Of a DNA stretch of 64,000 nt, positions 1 to 10,558 are shown piece after piece. The position numbers were made by a program, and so were the translations under genes. This DNA is from Evernia prunastri (Eukaryota; Ascomycota; Lecanoromycetes; Lecanorales; Parmeliaceae), in NCBI GenBank assembly GCA_003184365.1, contig NKYR01000025.1:1-64000 (forward strand), given 5' to 3'. The notes under the pieces were generated by a model that had not been told where the DNA came from, made no database searches, and saw only the letters and a list, made by a program, of their open reading frames with translations. The first letter of the stretch is position 1. Each line of letters opens with the position of its first letter.

Positions 1-39
1 AAGGGGGTAACGGTCCCTGAGCGCGACTTTGCGCAGGGA

Positions 40-1230
40 CTAGGCATTTCCCGAAGGGAGTAAGACTCCTCCTTCAGGGCCGGGAGTAGCTTCCAAATTC
101 ATGAGACGGAAGTTGGATTTGCCCTTGTTGGGGCAGTCTTTGGCATCCTTGCCCGGGTGCTGGAGTTTGCAGTAGAAGCAGAGGTTCCACTTCATGCAGA
201 TATCCTTAACTCCAGGGTTAGTAAGCTTTTGGCCTTTCACGGTGGCCATGGCAGAGCTGAGGTCCATAGGTTCCCCTACTGAGGACAAGACGGGAGCGAC
301 AGGGGCGACGGGGGCGTTTCTGGTTCCTAGTGGACTGTTGCTGGGGTTCGGGGTGGACCTAGGCTTGGCAGCTTGAGAGTTGCTACCAGCCCCGGCAGTG
401 GCTTGGGCTTGGCGAGGTTGTCGATGCTTTAATTGTCGCATCTCATCATCCATTTCCTTGAAGGCCATGGCATGTTCTAAAAGGGTGGAGGGCCTTTGAC
501 CTAATGAGGTCCTCCAAGACCAGGCGGCGGTTTGGGTGGAGTAGCTGACGTTTCTTTTTAAACAATCAATCAGCGAGGACTCGTCCATCCGAGAACGCTC
601 CTTCTTTTGGCAGAAGAGTTTCCAGTACTCATCAAAGGGCATAGAGCCCTGCTTAAGGGTGTCGCGAAGGTATGTGCGAGCATCCTCCGCTTCGTAGGGG
701 TTCCCGCAGCAGGCACGCAATTTGGCGCGCCAGTCCGCAAAACTGGTGACGTAGCAAAGTCCCTCGTGTCGATATTGGCCCATTAGGTTGTGGGCCTTCT
801 TGCCATTAGTGAGTCGTAACTCAGCATAGGCGATCTTGTCTTGCTCGGTGGGGTACCGGTCGCGGTTGATATGCAACCTTTGGATGAGGCTTTGCTCCCA
901 AGCATCCAATTCGTTCAATCCTCCTTCGTACAGAGGAATGTCGGGGAGTTTTTCGGATTTGTATACAACTGAGGCTATGGCAGGAGACGGGACGGGGTTA
1001 GCAGGTGGTTGATTCACCTGCATTGACTGAAAGAGGGCAGCCAACGTTGCGAGGGTCGAGGGGTCTAACATGGGAGCAGGGGACGGGGTCGATTTGGACG
1101 AGGTAGGGGTATCGATGGTGTTATTGTCCACCCGTTGTTGCAACGAGTCGAGGTGATCAAGAACCTCTTGGGGGTTGGTAGCCACTTGCTGCATAAAGGC
1201 TTGAATGCGATCTTGGTCGGCCGAGGACAT
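40..1230 (-). CDS. Gag-like protein of an LTR retrotransposon
   Basis: A 396-residue intact reading frame on the minus strand, ending in TAG at 40-42. The N-terminal half is Gln/Pro rich. The middle (about 95-270) has the helical, Trp-rich look of a retrotransposon capsid, with the DAWEQSLIQRL and DWRAKLRACCG stretches. Near the C terminus a single zinc-knuckle-like motif CFYCKLQHPGKDAKDC follows the pattern C-x2-C-x3-H-x7-C, slightly longer than the usual C-x2-C-x4-H-x4-C. This is the Gag layout of Ty3/gypsy-type elements: nucleic-acid packaging inside a virus-like particle. Protease, reverse transcriptase and integrase would lie to the left, beyond base 1, so only the 5' end of the element is in the window. 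The intact frame suggests a fairly young copy. Metaviridae assignment is likely but cannot be proven without pol. Confidence 0.8.
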   Translation of the reverse strand: MSSADQDRIQAFMQQVATNPQEVLDHLDSLQQRVDNNTIDTPTSSKSTPSPAPMLDPSTLATLAALFQSMQVNQPPANPVPSPAIASVVYKSEKLPDIPLYEGGLNELDAWEQSLIQRLHINRDRYPTEQDKIAYAELRLTNGKKAHNLMGQYRHEGLCYVTSFADWRAKLRACCGNPYEAEDARTYLRDTLKQGSMPFDEYWKLFCQKKERSRMDESSLIDCLKRNVSYSTQTAAWSWRTSLGQRPSTLLEHAMAFKEMDDEMRQLKHRQPRQAQATAGAGSNSQAAKPRSTPNPSNSPLGTRNAPVAPVAPVLSSVGEPMDLSSAMATVKGQKLTNPGVKDICMKWNLCFYCKLQHPGKDAKDCPNKGKSNFRLMNLEATPGPEGGVLLPSGNA

Positions 1231-1274
1231 GGTGCAGGACTAGGAGTAGCACATGAGAGTGCTATAGATAGTAG

Positions 1275-1285
1275 GTCTTTCGTAA
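1275..1285 (-). promoter_or_regulatory. Candidate self-priming primer-binding site
   Basis: Directly next to the LTR end the minus strand reads TTACGAAAGAC. It lacks the TGG start of a site complementary to a tRNA 3' end. Instead its ACGAAAGAC is the exact complement of GTCTTTCGT inside the LTR (1367 to 1359), 40 nt after the TATA-like motif, where the transcript should start. This is the arrangement known from Tf1/sushi-type elements, where the 5' end of the RNA folds back to prime reverse transcription. Confidence 0.55.
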
Positions 1286-1548
1286 TGTCAAGGAACGAGG
1301 CTAGGCTAGGACTACCACTTGGTATACTTGGTCTGGTAGGGTCAGGTTTATTTACAAGACGAAAGACGAAGAAGGAAAACAGGAAGTGGGCGACCAGCGC
1401 CCCTATATGGGAACAGATGACACGCTAGACTAGCTTATCGCATCTATCGCATAGATGCTCGCATCCAACCGTTGGAATGAGGTCCTAGCGACCCTTGGCT
1501 GACTGGGCTAGATCGGGGCTAGGGTAGGGCTGACTTCACACCGTTACA
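1286..1548 (-). repeat. Probable 5' LTR of the gag element
   Basis: Read on the minus strand, this stretch begins TGTAACGG and ends TTGACA, the TGT...ACA ends expected of an LTR. It sits 55 bp upstream of the gag start. Inside are a TATA-like ATATAGG (around 1403-1408), then 40 nt downstream a GTCTTTCGT (1367 to 1359), followed by a GTAAATAAA polyadenylation-like signal. The outer boundary could instead be 1540 (TGTGAAG). The partner LTR lies outside the window, so the boundaries are inferred, and no target-site duplication can be checked. Confidence 0.6.
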
Positions 1549-2330
1549 GATTGAAAAGAACGAAAAGATAAGCTTTTTAATTTACTAATTATTAATTAAC
1601 TAAAGAAGAACTCTAAACGACGTCTGCTAGATAGAAAAAAAAGTTTTAATAAAGATATATTATCTAAAGACTCAGATAGATTAAGCGACGAACTCGATCG
1701 TACGAGATCAAAAAGAGACTTAGTGATTAACTGACGACGAAATTTTTAAGAAGACTTCGATTTATTAAGTCTCAATGATAATCTCGTCGATATTATCTGT
1801 TTACGAGTCGATATAAGAAGCTTTAATCTAAGCTCAGCAGATATAACAGACATAGATATAATAAACACATCTACTCTAGAAGAGACTTTATTCAGCATAA
1901 TATTTGTACGTCTCTTTCTAACTGAATTCTTTCTGAAAAGAAGAATCCTAGTGCTTGTAATCATGACGACGATACAGTCTACAAATGTGATAAGCGAACC
2001 CTCTCTATATGCTTGTGCTATATCGCTCGAATAACTTCAATAATATCTATTTAAAAAGATGAAATGACTGCTAAAACGTCTACATTGTGATATTTGAATT
2101 AATATCATTTAACTTGCATGAGGTACGGTGCGCACCAAAATTTTGCGGGCCGAGGTATGTAGTTGAAGCCTCCGCCAAGGGTTTTCCAAAGCACTGTAAG
2201 ATGTGCAATAATAATTGTTATGATTGTGCATACTCTAACTTTTAGCCGCAGATCCGAGTTGATCGCCTTGACTCTGAAGTAAAAATTACGAGTACACAAT
2301 TACATTGTATTGATAGCAAACCGAGTTTTA
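1549..2330. other. AT-rich relic DNA, RIP-like
   Basis: Next to the LTR, base composition shifts sharply to A+T, with many TA and AA/TT steps and stops in every frame. No gene of credible length is present. This is what repeat-induced point mutation leaves of old transposons; the source element cannot be recognised by eye. The retrotransposon seems to have landed in or beside it. Confidence 0.55.
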
Positions 2331-3887
2331 TAAAAAATTTACCCGACAACTCTGGAACTACTTGTCCACATCGTATAGAACCCAAAGTCAGAGTCCACTA
2401 TAAGTACGAGTAGGGTGCCAATCACGCAGCAGAAAATTTCGCCACGGAGCTCTTACGGCAGGGACGACTCTATGAGAGAGCAGCCCAATGACTTCACCCA
2501 AAGTAATTGTACTTTGCAACTTGGGAGCTGAATTGACAATAGGAGTTAAGAAGAACATAATGGCTGATAGCCTTACCGATAATAATCCCTAATCAATGAG
2601 GATCGGATACTACTATCTTACGGACTGGCCGGGAACATCAGGTGGTTCATGCGGTACATCTCGGATTCTTCAATATCTTTCCCTTTTCCCTATCGTGAAG
2701 CAAGACATGAATGAATCTTTTGCAGTCGCGATCATACTTACCAGCATTCGAAGCCAGCAATCACGGCTCATTGGTCGCGCCAGTGGTAATTCGATCTGGG
2801 AGAGAGGAGGAAAATTCGATCGCTTTGCTGATAGACGCCCACGCAGATGCATGCAATTCATCACCACATAATAAGGGACTGCGCTAGCATGCCCCTGCTT
2901 CCAAATCCAAGCTCTTCGATTGGTCCGAGGCTTGATCGTTCACGAAGTGCCGGGATAACTGTGAACCATTCGAATCTGAGATGCTGATCTTCGGTCATCG
3001 ATTCAATGTATTATTAACCCGCCTATGCCTTTCTAGGACCGCGGATGCCTGATCCCCCCGGCACTCGCGAAGCCAACAAGTTTGGAGATCCAATTTTGCG
3101 AACGTGGATGATCCAGACCAGTAGAAACCGCACCTATATTCACACATTCAAATTGTGAAGTTTTTTCTGGATCCATGTCTCCTTCGCTCGTCATTAGCAG
3201 CACTGTCGATACATATTTGCTTCTTCAAGGAGCATGGAGCGCATGGCACTACCCGAAGATGGTAAGAGCCTATGGGCAGCAATTTTACTTGGTCATGCAG
3301 CGTTTCCTCTATTCTCATTGATTCATTGAAGCGAAAGGAGAAGATTTTGAAGAGGCAGAATACCGAAGATACTCCTTGCCACTCAAGTCTATCTTAGCTT
3401 TGTCGAGTGAACTCCAACACTAAAGAGCAGTTGCGAAGGTAAAGGCATGGTGATGGCGGGAGAGATGGCAAACGACTCACTCGAGATAGATGTTGGCAAC
3501 GCAGAGCAAAGGGAAGCCGGTCTGCTGAAAAGGAAGTGCAAACTGCCAGACAATAAATACCATCGATTGAGGCAGCGAACATGATAGGTAAGGCGTTTTG
3601 TTCTAAGATGCTGTATCACGGTGCCTGATAATGGCTTCACAGCCCCTAATACACTCATACTTATCCGATGCAGTGACCCAAAGGAAGAACGATGGAAGTA
3701 AGCTATTCTGAGAAGCCTCGTTACTATTTTCCTAGGGAATTGGCCAAGCTGTTCCAAAGGTAGAACGGACCGCAATCGATGAAGCGCAATCGGTTCAACT
3801 GCCCGCTTCGAGTGCGTTACCACAGCTTGCACTCTTTTTTATCCGCCTGGTTTTCCCCATGCTTGTCCACTTATAATCTAGGACGCA
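2331..3887. other. Intergenic, no supported gene
   Basis: Base composition is ordinary. Short open frames on both strands (the longest about 147 codons, 3389-3832 minus) show no domain, signal peptide or splice-consistent extension. I see no gene here. Confidence 0.5.
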
Positions 3888-4850
3888 TTAGCGAACCATC
3901 CCAGAGTCGGATGAAGAAACCATAGACATACCCTTATCAGCATACATTCTGGCCAACAGATCTTGCATCGCATCATAGTTGCGAAGAGCATGGTATTGAA
4001 AGGAAGCGCGAATCGTCCAAAAGTCCCCGCTCGCCCAGGACTGCTTGGCCAAAGCGGGCTCGAGGTCCGGCGGCTTCAACCAATTGTCTGGAATGCAATC
4101 ATCGAGAACCAAGCGGGACTCGTAGAGGCCGTCATCGTCCGCGACACAGTCTTCCAACTCGTCGACCCATCTTCCGAATTCGTCGACCGGCTCTTCGTAG
4201 TCTTCCCATGTCCGGAGTGTGACCGCGGTGCGGACGTGCTTGCGGAGAAGCCTGAAGTGCGTCGGAAGGATGTCCCTTAAGTCGCAGAGCCGGAAATCGT
4301 TCGCGTACGCCGTGACTCGCGAAGGCATTATCCGGAACTCGAACCAACCCAACTGGGGCATGTTGAGAAGGGCTTTCCAACACTGTCGCATGAGCAGAGT
4401 TCGCTCGTCCGGCTTCGTGACGCTGTCATCGGCAACGTCCGATACCAAGTCGACCCAATCTGCCTTGCGCAGCGCCTGCCCATCTATACCGTCCCCCACG
4501 AACTCCGGATCTTCATTCATGTAGAGACGTACCCTCTTAATATATTTCCCAGGCACCACTGCCCTTGACCGAGGGCATCGTCCAAGGAAACCGCAAAGCA
4601 GCGTGGCATGAAGACCGAACACGACGTTCGCCTGATAAAGTGCTTCCGCCGCGGCGGCAGCGACACCTACGACGGCGGCGTCCAAGCAGGAAACGGCCCC
4701 TGCGAAATCGTGTTCGTCGCGCTTTCTGGCGAACCTGTACGTCGTCCCGTTCACGCTTTCCTCCACCTTGACGACCTCGCGGCCCCCGCAGAGGGCAAAG
4801 ACGAGGTGGAAGATCCGGAGGCGGATTTCATGTGGGAGGCGGGCGAGCAT
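3888..4850 (-). CDS. F-box-like protein, unknown target
   Basis: A single-exon 320-residue protein. Residues 1-18 (MLARLPHEIRLRIFHLVF) match the start of the F-box, the helical hairpin that docks substrate receptors onto Skp1 in SCF ubiquitin ligases. The rest resembles the many lineage-expanded fungal F-box-like proteins with long polar tails and no leucine-rich repeats. The chosen ATG is the first in frame after an upstream in-frame TGA, so the protein starts almost directly with the F-box, as is common in this class. It is GC-rich and intact. The target is unknown. A plain fungal hypothetical protein without Skp1 binding is the alternative. Confidence 0.7.
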   Translation of the reverse strand: MLARLPHEIRLRIFHLVFALCGGREVVKVEESVNGTTYRFARKRDEHDFAGAVSCLDAAVVGVAAAAAEALYQANVVFGLHATLLCGFLGRCPRSRAVVPGKYIKRVRLYMNEDPEFVGDGIDGQALRKADWVDLVSDVADDSVTKPDERTLLMRQCWKALLNMPQLGWFEFRIMPSRVTAYANDFRLCDLRDILPTHFRLLRKHVRTAVTLRTWEDYEEPVDEFGRWVDELEDCVADDDGLYESRLVLDDCIPDNWLKPPDLEPALAKQSWASGDFWTIRASFQYHALRNYDAMQDLLARMYADKGMSMVSSSDSGMVR

Positions 4851-5760
4851 CTGGCAGCGGTGTACCTGAGAGCTGAACTCCGGATGGGCTCAGTCCGGAT
4901 TACTGATGAAGCATGAGGGGAGAGTTGAAGCTGTTCTGGTTAAATTGATCCATTGGAATGCTTTTGAATCCTGTGGAATGCTAGGACCATTATTCTGCAT
5001 ACAAACCACATTCCTTGTCAGTCTCAGCTTAAGACGATAGGCCGCAGCCTTTACATCCAATACTCCGCGGCATTTCTACCCCGCAACGGCCACGGGAGTC
5101 CCCCTAGTTTACGGAGGTATCTAGTTCACATCAGGTCCGATCCCCAATAGCGCTGGTACAAAAATCCCACTGTGCTGTTAAAATTCCGAGGGAACAAAGT
5201 CCCATACACAAGCCTTTCTTCGCAGGGGAATTATCTAATCCACAGCGAGAGAGTGAGAGAATGTGTGTGTGTGAGAAAAAGAGCACTTGCGGCACGCGTC
5301 AGTGGCGGAAGAGTGCCAAAGGTAGAACATCTGATGCAGACACGCGTCAGTAGCCATGGAATGAATGGGTGCCACCCCAAGAGGAAACGAACAAGTATCG
5401 TGAGATCAGCGAGTCGGGGTGGAGGTATAGATAGCAGGGACGTAGCTGGCGTTGTGCTGGTTTCGTGCTTTGGTATTTGATAGCTTGGGGAAAATTTTTG
5501 CTCGCGTTTCGACCCAGGGCCGTTCTATGTTCCATCTTTGTCTTTGCCACCCACGTCTCATCGGATGAAATCGAACGTTTCAAATCCCTGCATTATTTGC
5601 CTGGCTTGAAATTCTGCTTGAGGACGGATGGCTGAAAGGCATAATCTATACTGTTCGAACCTTGACCGCTATGTATGATCGTACCAGCGATGCTCTGTAT
5701 CTACACACACTCTCTATCTACAAATATAATGTATAAATTTACAACCCCGACCATACCAGC
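4851..5760. other. Intergenic, contains a short dispersed repeat
   Basis: No gene is supported. It holds one copy of the 50-nt repeat (5112-5161), a GT-rich patch near 5263-5275, and two copies of an 11-nt block CACGCGTCAGT at 5293-5303 and 5341-5351. The core ACGCGT has the form of an MluI cell-cycle box, but no adjacent start codon links it to a promoter. Confidence 0.5.
5112..5161 (+). repeat. 50-nt dispersed repeat, copy 1
   Basis: Aligns without gaps to 20917-20966 at 38 of 50 positions. Ten of the 12 differences are transitions, and eight are C here against T in the other copy. The block includes a GGTCCGATCCC segment that resembles the B box of RNA polymerase III promoters. Confidence 0.55.
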
Positions 5761-7419
5761 TCATTCCACCTTAGTAGCGGTAGTCTTCCACGCCTCCTCC
5801 CTGATCCAGAAGAGTTCCACCACGGTATCCATATCCCCACCTTTGCCCAGATGGCGATAATACTGCCTGACCCCCCCGTCGACCCTGACGCCGGCCAAGA
5901 ACCTATACGGGATCTTCTCGTCCTCAAGCTTCAGCGGCGGTCTCAGCGGCCCCAAATAATGGTCCCAGCCCGTGTTGCGGGAGTCTTCCACCTTGACCGG
6001 CGTGACCCAGGTGTATTCCACCCTGTCGAGCCGGAGCGGCCTCTTCTTCGCCGGGCTGAGCGCGCCTCGCGGGTAGAGGGAGATGGAGTAGCCGTTGCTG
6101 AGGACGGCGTCGGTGCCGAACTGCCAGCGCTGCAGGTAGCACCGGTCGCAGACGTCGGTGACGAGGGACATTTGGTCCATGGGGAACCATTTCTGGTGCC
6201 GGATGCCGTCGGGGCCTTCGCCTTTCTCGTCCCAGTAGCCCTCTTTCCAGTGGTGGAGGGTGAGTATTTGCCGGCCGCTCTCAAAGACGCCTGACCTGTC
6301 ACCGTGGATGTCGATTTGGTGCAGACCCGGTAGGGAGGTCAGATGGGTCTCGGTGTATCTCTCTATGCATTCGTAGATCTTGTGGTCGCCGAAACCCATT
6401 CGGGAGTTCCTCTTGCATTCGTCATGGTTGGCGTCCACGATTTCAGCCAGTGGGACGGAAAGGAAGATACCGGCACCTCCCATGCCAATGAGACCGTAGA
6501 GTACGACCGTCCACCATTCCTCGGACAGCGCGCCGAGGTACCTAAGCTGCGTGCGATCATGCTCGTCGAGAGCAGAAACGAGTGCGGACATTGAGGTGAC
6601 GAAAGTGTCATCGTCGATGAAACCGAGCCAGCGGGTATTTTCGTCACGATTCGCATACAGAATCTTCACAAGGGAGAAGTAGCGCTCTAAAAATCCATCC
6701 TTGCGGTTCAATGGTTCGACGAGAGTGGCGGCTAAGCCAAGATCACGCATTCGCGACTGCAGACTGGCCATATGCTCGGGGTTTGGAGCGCCATCCTTGG
6801 GTCCGGTGACTACGACGAAGAGTCTAGCATTGGTGTATGCAAGCCATCGCTCGAAAAAAGGTAAAGAAACCTCTAGACGGGCCAGGGTAGTGGCAGCGCC
6901 GAAGATGATATGAGAAGCATCTACCGGATCATTGGCGAAAGCAGGGACGTCTAGGAATAGAGGCTCTAGGCAATGTGGGAGGCCAGGTTCAGTGCTGCCC
7001 TTCCCAGGCTGGACCACGCTCAAGTTGCCAAACAGAGGTTCATCGATCTTAGTCACGGAGTCGCGCTGAGCGTTTGGGCTGGATCTGACCACAACATCTC
7101 TCCGGGCATATTTGACTGGGAAAGGAATGTCGAGCTCGTTAAGCCAGTCGAAAGTCCCTTGACATATATTCTGCCGGGACGGATAATGTTGTCCTAGAGC
7201 CACTCGATTGGGGTTCGGAGGGCCTGGCTCCTGCTCAACGGCAAACTGCGGTCCATGATCGGAGGGAAGTTGGCGGACGATGAGGATTAAAGCGAGGGAC
7301 AAGAGACAAGCGAGAAGAATGGCTTTCCGACTGCGGAAGGCTTTAGATGTTACTTGCTGGAGATAGCTGGAAGATAAGGTTCTGATAGAGGATAGAATGG
7401 ATCGAAGATGGTTGGTCAT
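5761..7419 (-). CDS. Golgi-type glycosyltransferase, GT31/Fringe-like
   Basis: A single-exon 552-residue type II membrane protein. It has a short cytosolic tail ending in basic residues (R30, R31, K32), one membrane span at about 33-50, then a lumenal catalytic region. The signature is WLGFIDDDTFV with the acidic triad D269-D271, the metal and sugar-nucleotide binding motif of Fringe-like GT31 enzymes. It is followed by a GGAGIFLS block (about residue 310) and the WWTVV segment, both typical of fungal GT31 proteins. The family transfers a single sugar from a nucleotide donor onto glycoproteins or glycans in the Golgi; donor and acceptor cannot be told here. The length is normal for the fungal group and no lesion is visible. 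The neighbours are unrelated. Confidence 0.85.
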   Translation of the reverse strand: MTNHLRSILSSIRTLSSSYLQQVTSKAFRSRKAILLACLLSLALILIVRQLPSDHGPQFAVEQEPGPPNPNRVALGQHYPSRQNICQGTFDWLNELDIPFPVKYARRDVVVRSSPNAQRDSVTKIDEPLFGNLSVVQPGKGSTEPGLPHCLEPLFLDVPAFANDPVDASHIIFGAATTLARLEVSLPFFERWLAYTNARLFVVVTGPKDGAPNPEHMASLQSRMRDLGLAATLVEPLNRKDGFLERYFSLVKILYANRDENTRWLGFIDDDTFVTSMSALVSALDEHDRTQLRYLGALSEEWWTVVLYGLIGMGGAGIFLSVPLAEIVDANHDECKRNSRMGFGDHKIYECIERYTETHLTSLPGLHQIDIHGDRSGVFESGRQILTLHHWKEGYWDEKGEGPDGIRHQKWFPMDQMSLVTDVCDRCYLQRWQFGTDAVLSNGYSISLYPRGALSPAKKRPLRLDRVEYTWVTPVKVEDSRNTGWDHYLGPLRPPLKLEDEKIPYRFLAGVRVDGGVRQYYRHLGKGGDMDTVVELFWIREEAWKTTATKVE

Positions 7420-9890
7420 GTTAACTTGAACCGAGGACTACTCTTAATCAAGCGACTTGCCACCTGGGGGAAAGGACAAGGGGGAGAAAGACAAGAAGCT
7501 TGGGTGAAGGTACTCTAACTTGGACATTGACAATGCTTGACAAGGAACTTGTCTCCATCATATTGAAGTAAGTAGAGTATAAGTATGAGTATGAGTATGA
7601 ATTTCCATCATTTTCAAAGGTACACTTGGATTTTTACCTGTCACATTTCTTACACTGTTCTAAAATCTTACGTCTTACATTTTACATGAAACGTCATGCA
7701 TATTCGGGAATAACGGGAACGGAAAGAACGGGCCACTCGGAAGTCTCGGATTCTCGGCTCCGCTGCAAGGGAGACGTTAGATCCGAAAAAAAGTAAAGTA
7801 TAGCCGAGGTGATCTTTCAATTAGACTAGCAATGAAAACAGTGTAAAGTATTTCCGTAAGAAATCAATGTATGGTGAACATTCTCAATACTGTGATCCTC
7901 TTTCTACCTTTTCTACCCCTCATCCATTTTATAAGCAAGCATTCCAACATCCGAACTCATAAGCAGCTTGATCACTATTTCGAGTAACATACTCACTCTC
8001 TCAAGAACTAGTCTCTCTCGAAGTGTCATATGGCAATGACATTCTGTCCAGCGCGCAATTCTAGGACGTTTATCACTCGACCTTCCTCCTGGGGAGTATC
8101 TGTCAGAGATGCTCCTAGGGATCGCCCTCATTGATATTATTCATCCGTTGCCAAGGCGCACAATTGGTCGACACTCGCTTTTAGTCAAACACAGGTGTCG
8201 CCTTTCATTATTCATACCATTAATTATTGTCTGGTTTCCAAACGACTGCTGAGATCTCACTTTGAGCCATATGCTTACTCGACGCTATCTCGTAATCAGC
8301 TTGAGCTCACCATGACTAGCGACATATAGATACGCGTCACCTAGTGAGCTCATCCATAATGATAATCGAAGCCTCCGCCGTCTCCTGGCCTTAGATGAAC
8401 GCTTGCAGGAAATTTTAAACCTCCGCCCGATTGTATAACTGGGCTGAGTGTCATTCTGTGCATCCGTCTCCTCTACTAGCGTGATGATGATCCCTTCACC
8501 TTCAACCTTTACTACAGTTGATAGTCACTAGGACCGAAATGGATGTCCTAACCACCCGAGTCATCTTCTCATGTTATGAGTCCACATGCAATCAAAAAAG
8601 GAAAGCATTGGCATTTGTTTGATAGAAGATCATAGACGAAGCCTTTGGTCAAATTATCGCAAACTTGGGCGAATTACGAATCATTCAACGTCGTAAGACC
8701 GATCATCTCAATCTGGGGCCGGTTCCGTACGGATGGAGCCAAAAAGCGGGAAGGCGTTGTGCCCCGGATTAGATGTTTTGAGGTACTTAATCTTCTGTTG
8801 TTCCTAGTCTTGCTGAACCTCGCACTTGGTTCTTTCTACCAATAGAACCAAGTATGGTAAAGAGCCAGCGAAGGAGTGGCTGGAATGGAAGACCTCACGT
8901 TCTCTTGTGACACGTTGCGATCGTATTCCACTGGGCCTGGCCAGCTTCGAGACTTGGAATTTCTTTGCTTAGCATTCTAGGGGTGGCCTAAACATTATAC
9001 TGTATTTTAGGTAGCAGCCGAGTCGTTTTCAGCCGCAACATTGCGAAAGTGATAAGTCTCCACCATAACGATTCGGCGAAGACACGTTCACGCCTCATCA
9101 CATCGAGAATGATGAGGTCCACTGGATTGCGCTCTGGATCGGCTGAGAGAAGGCTAAGGTTTTGGAGTATGCTAACCCTCCCTCAAGACATTGCCTGAGA
9201 GAGGATTCACCTGGGTCGGGTCTATTCGTACTTTGTCTCCTGCAGCAAGGATGGCACCTTTTCGACAGTGTTGACGTCAGAATCGGTAAGTAGCCATCCA
9301 TCCAGGAGTCAATAAGATAACAGCATCTGCTTATCTATTGATAGAGCAGACAAAGGGAGAAACTGGGACAGTGCTACAATCTATTGTGCCGACAAGCAGT
9401 TTTTACGGACTGAGGACAATGCAAGATACTGGACAGCCATACAGTTTTTGAACTTCGAGAACCTCTGCTGAATGTCAGCAGGGCCGCTGACCGGGCTGTC
9501 TAATGCCGACTAGGACAGAAGCGACCGCTGAGAGCGGGCGCGCCACAGTCCCGCCAATCCCAAATATCAGCCAACAAGTGGGCGCGCCGGTTCAAGAAGG
9601 CTTGATGGATTAGAGTACTCACCGATTAGAACAGCCAGTAGGTTTGACCCCCACAGGCCAGATAACAGCGAGGATCTACCCAGTCATACCATAAGATTCT
9701 GCAAATTTACAGAAGGTGTCTCGGAAAAATTATTTTCCCCCGAATTTTAGTACAAAGTACGTGGGTACTAGGCGACAACATCACGCGTTTACTAGGAGCG
9801 CCTACTCATGCATCAAGGATGTTGACAGAAATCCTGCCAATTGTCGGAACGAGAGGTGCTTCACTACTATCCACTAGATCTTTCTTTCCA
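7420..9890. other. Long intergenic stretch without a gene
   Basis: About 2.5 kb with only short frames (under 75 codons), none with a domain or signal peptide. Slightly AT-rich. Contains a small GTATGA-type tandem patch near 7576-7600 and two GGGCGCGCC blocks about 45 bp apart near 9538 and 9583. No function can be assigned. Confidence 0.5.
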
Positions 9891-9894
9891 AACG

Positions 9895-9903
9895 TATATA
9901 AAG
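9895..9903 (+). promoter_or_regulatory. TATA box of the small secreted protein gene
   Basis: TATATAAAG lies 132 bp upstream of the ATG at 10035, a normal distance for a fungal gene with a leader of about 100 nt. Confidence 0.5.
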
Positions 9904-10034
9904 CTCTCTTACCCCGCGACAGTACAGATTTCGCGAACTTCACCGTCAAAAACGACTTCGCCGCCTCTGACAGACTAAACAGACATGAAAACTATGCTTC
10001 TCTTCTGATGCATGCCCTTTTCTCTAGCGAGAGA

Positions 10035-10558
10035 ATGTTCCACAACACTCACCTCATCATCGCACTATCCGCAACCCTCCTCCTCATCTCTTCCGCATCC
10101 CCAGTACCCCAAAGACCAACCCCGATCCCAATCCCCAACCTCGAAACCAAACCTCAATAACCAACGACGCACTCCACTGCCTCGACCTGCTCAACCCTTT
10201 CACCCACCGACCCAAACACGCCGACTGCGCCCTCGCGATCCGGCAGCTCCCCGACTTCCCCGCCCCGGGCCCCTTCCACAACCAGGGCGCCGACGACCCG
10301 TTCAAGCTACCGGTCGAGAAGACGGTCGGCAGCTGCAGTGTCAGAATCGAACTGTACGCTGCCAGTTCGACCGTTCTCGCGTCCTGGCCGGGTATCAGTA
10401 TGAGGGCGGATACGTTGAACTGGGCGTGTTTGCAGACCAGGTTCCCGGTTTATAAAGGGGGGTGGGCGACGTATGCGAAGGATGAGAGGATTGTGATTTC
10501 GTTGGCTTCTAGTGGTGGGTATCGAGGAGGAGGTGTGAGGGTGACTAATGCGAAATGA
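10035..10558 (+). pseudogene. Small secreted protein gene with a frame break
   Basis: The ATG at 10035 opens a good signal peptide (MFHNTHLIIALSATLLLISSAS), but that frame stops at TAA, 10156-10158. The rest of the protein continues in a different frame (+2) to a TGA at 10556-10558: about 130 residues containing DALHCLDLLNPF, KHADCALAIRQLP, VGSCSVRIEL, WPGISMRADTLNWACL and GGWATYAKDERI, with four cysteines. Block spacing and composition are those of a fungal small secreted protein family whose function I do not know. The two frames overlap between about 10037 and 10155, and no GT-AG intron fits between them. One missing base, perhaps in the C-rich run at 10118-10150, would explain it. This is either a pseudogene or an assembly error; a strong TATA box upstream favours recent damage. 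Confidence 0.6.

Noticed and set aside
3389..3832. 147-codon minus-strand frame
   Set aside because: No domain, signal peptide or codon pattern; probably chance.
10012..10455. 147-codon Pro/Arg-rich frame
   Set aside because: The third frame over the same bases carries the conserved-looking secreted protein; this one is its shadow.
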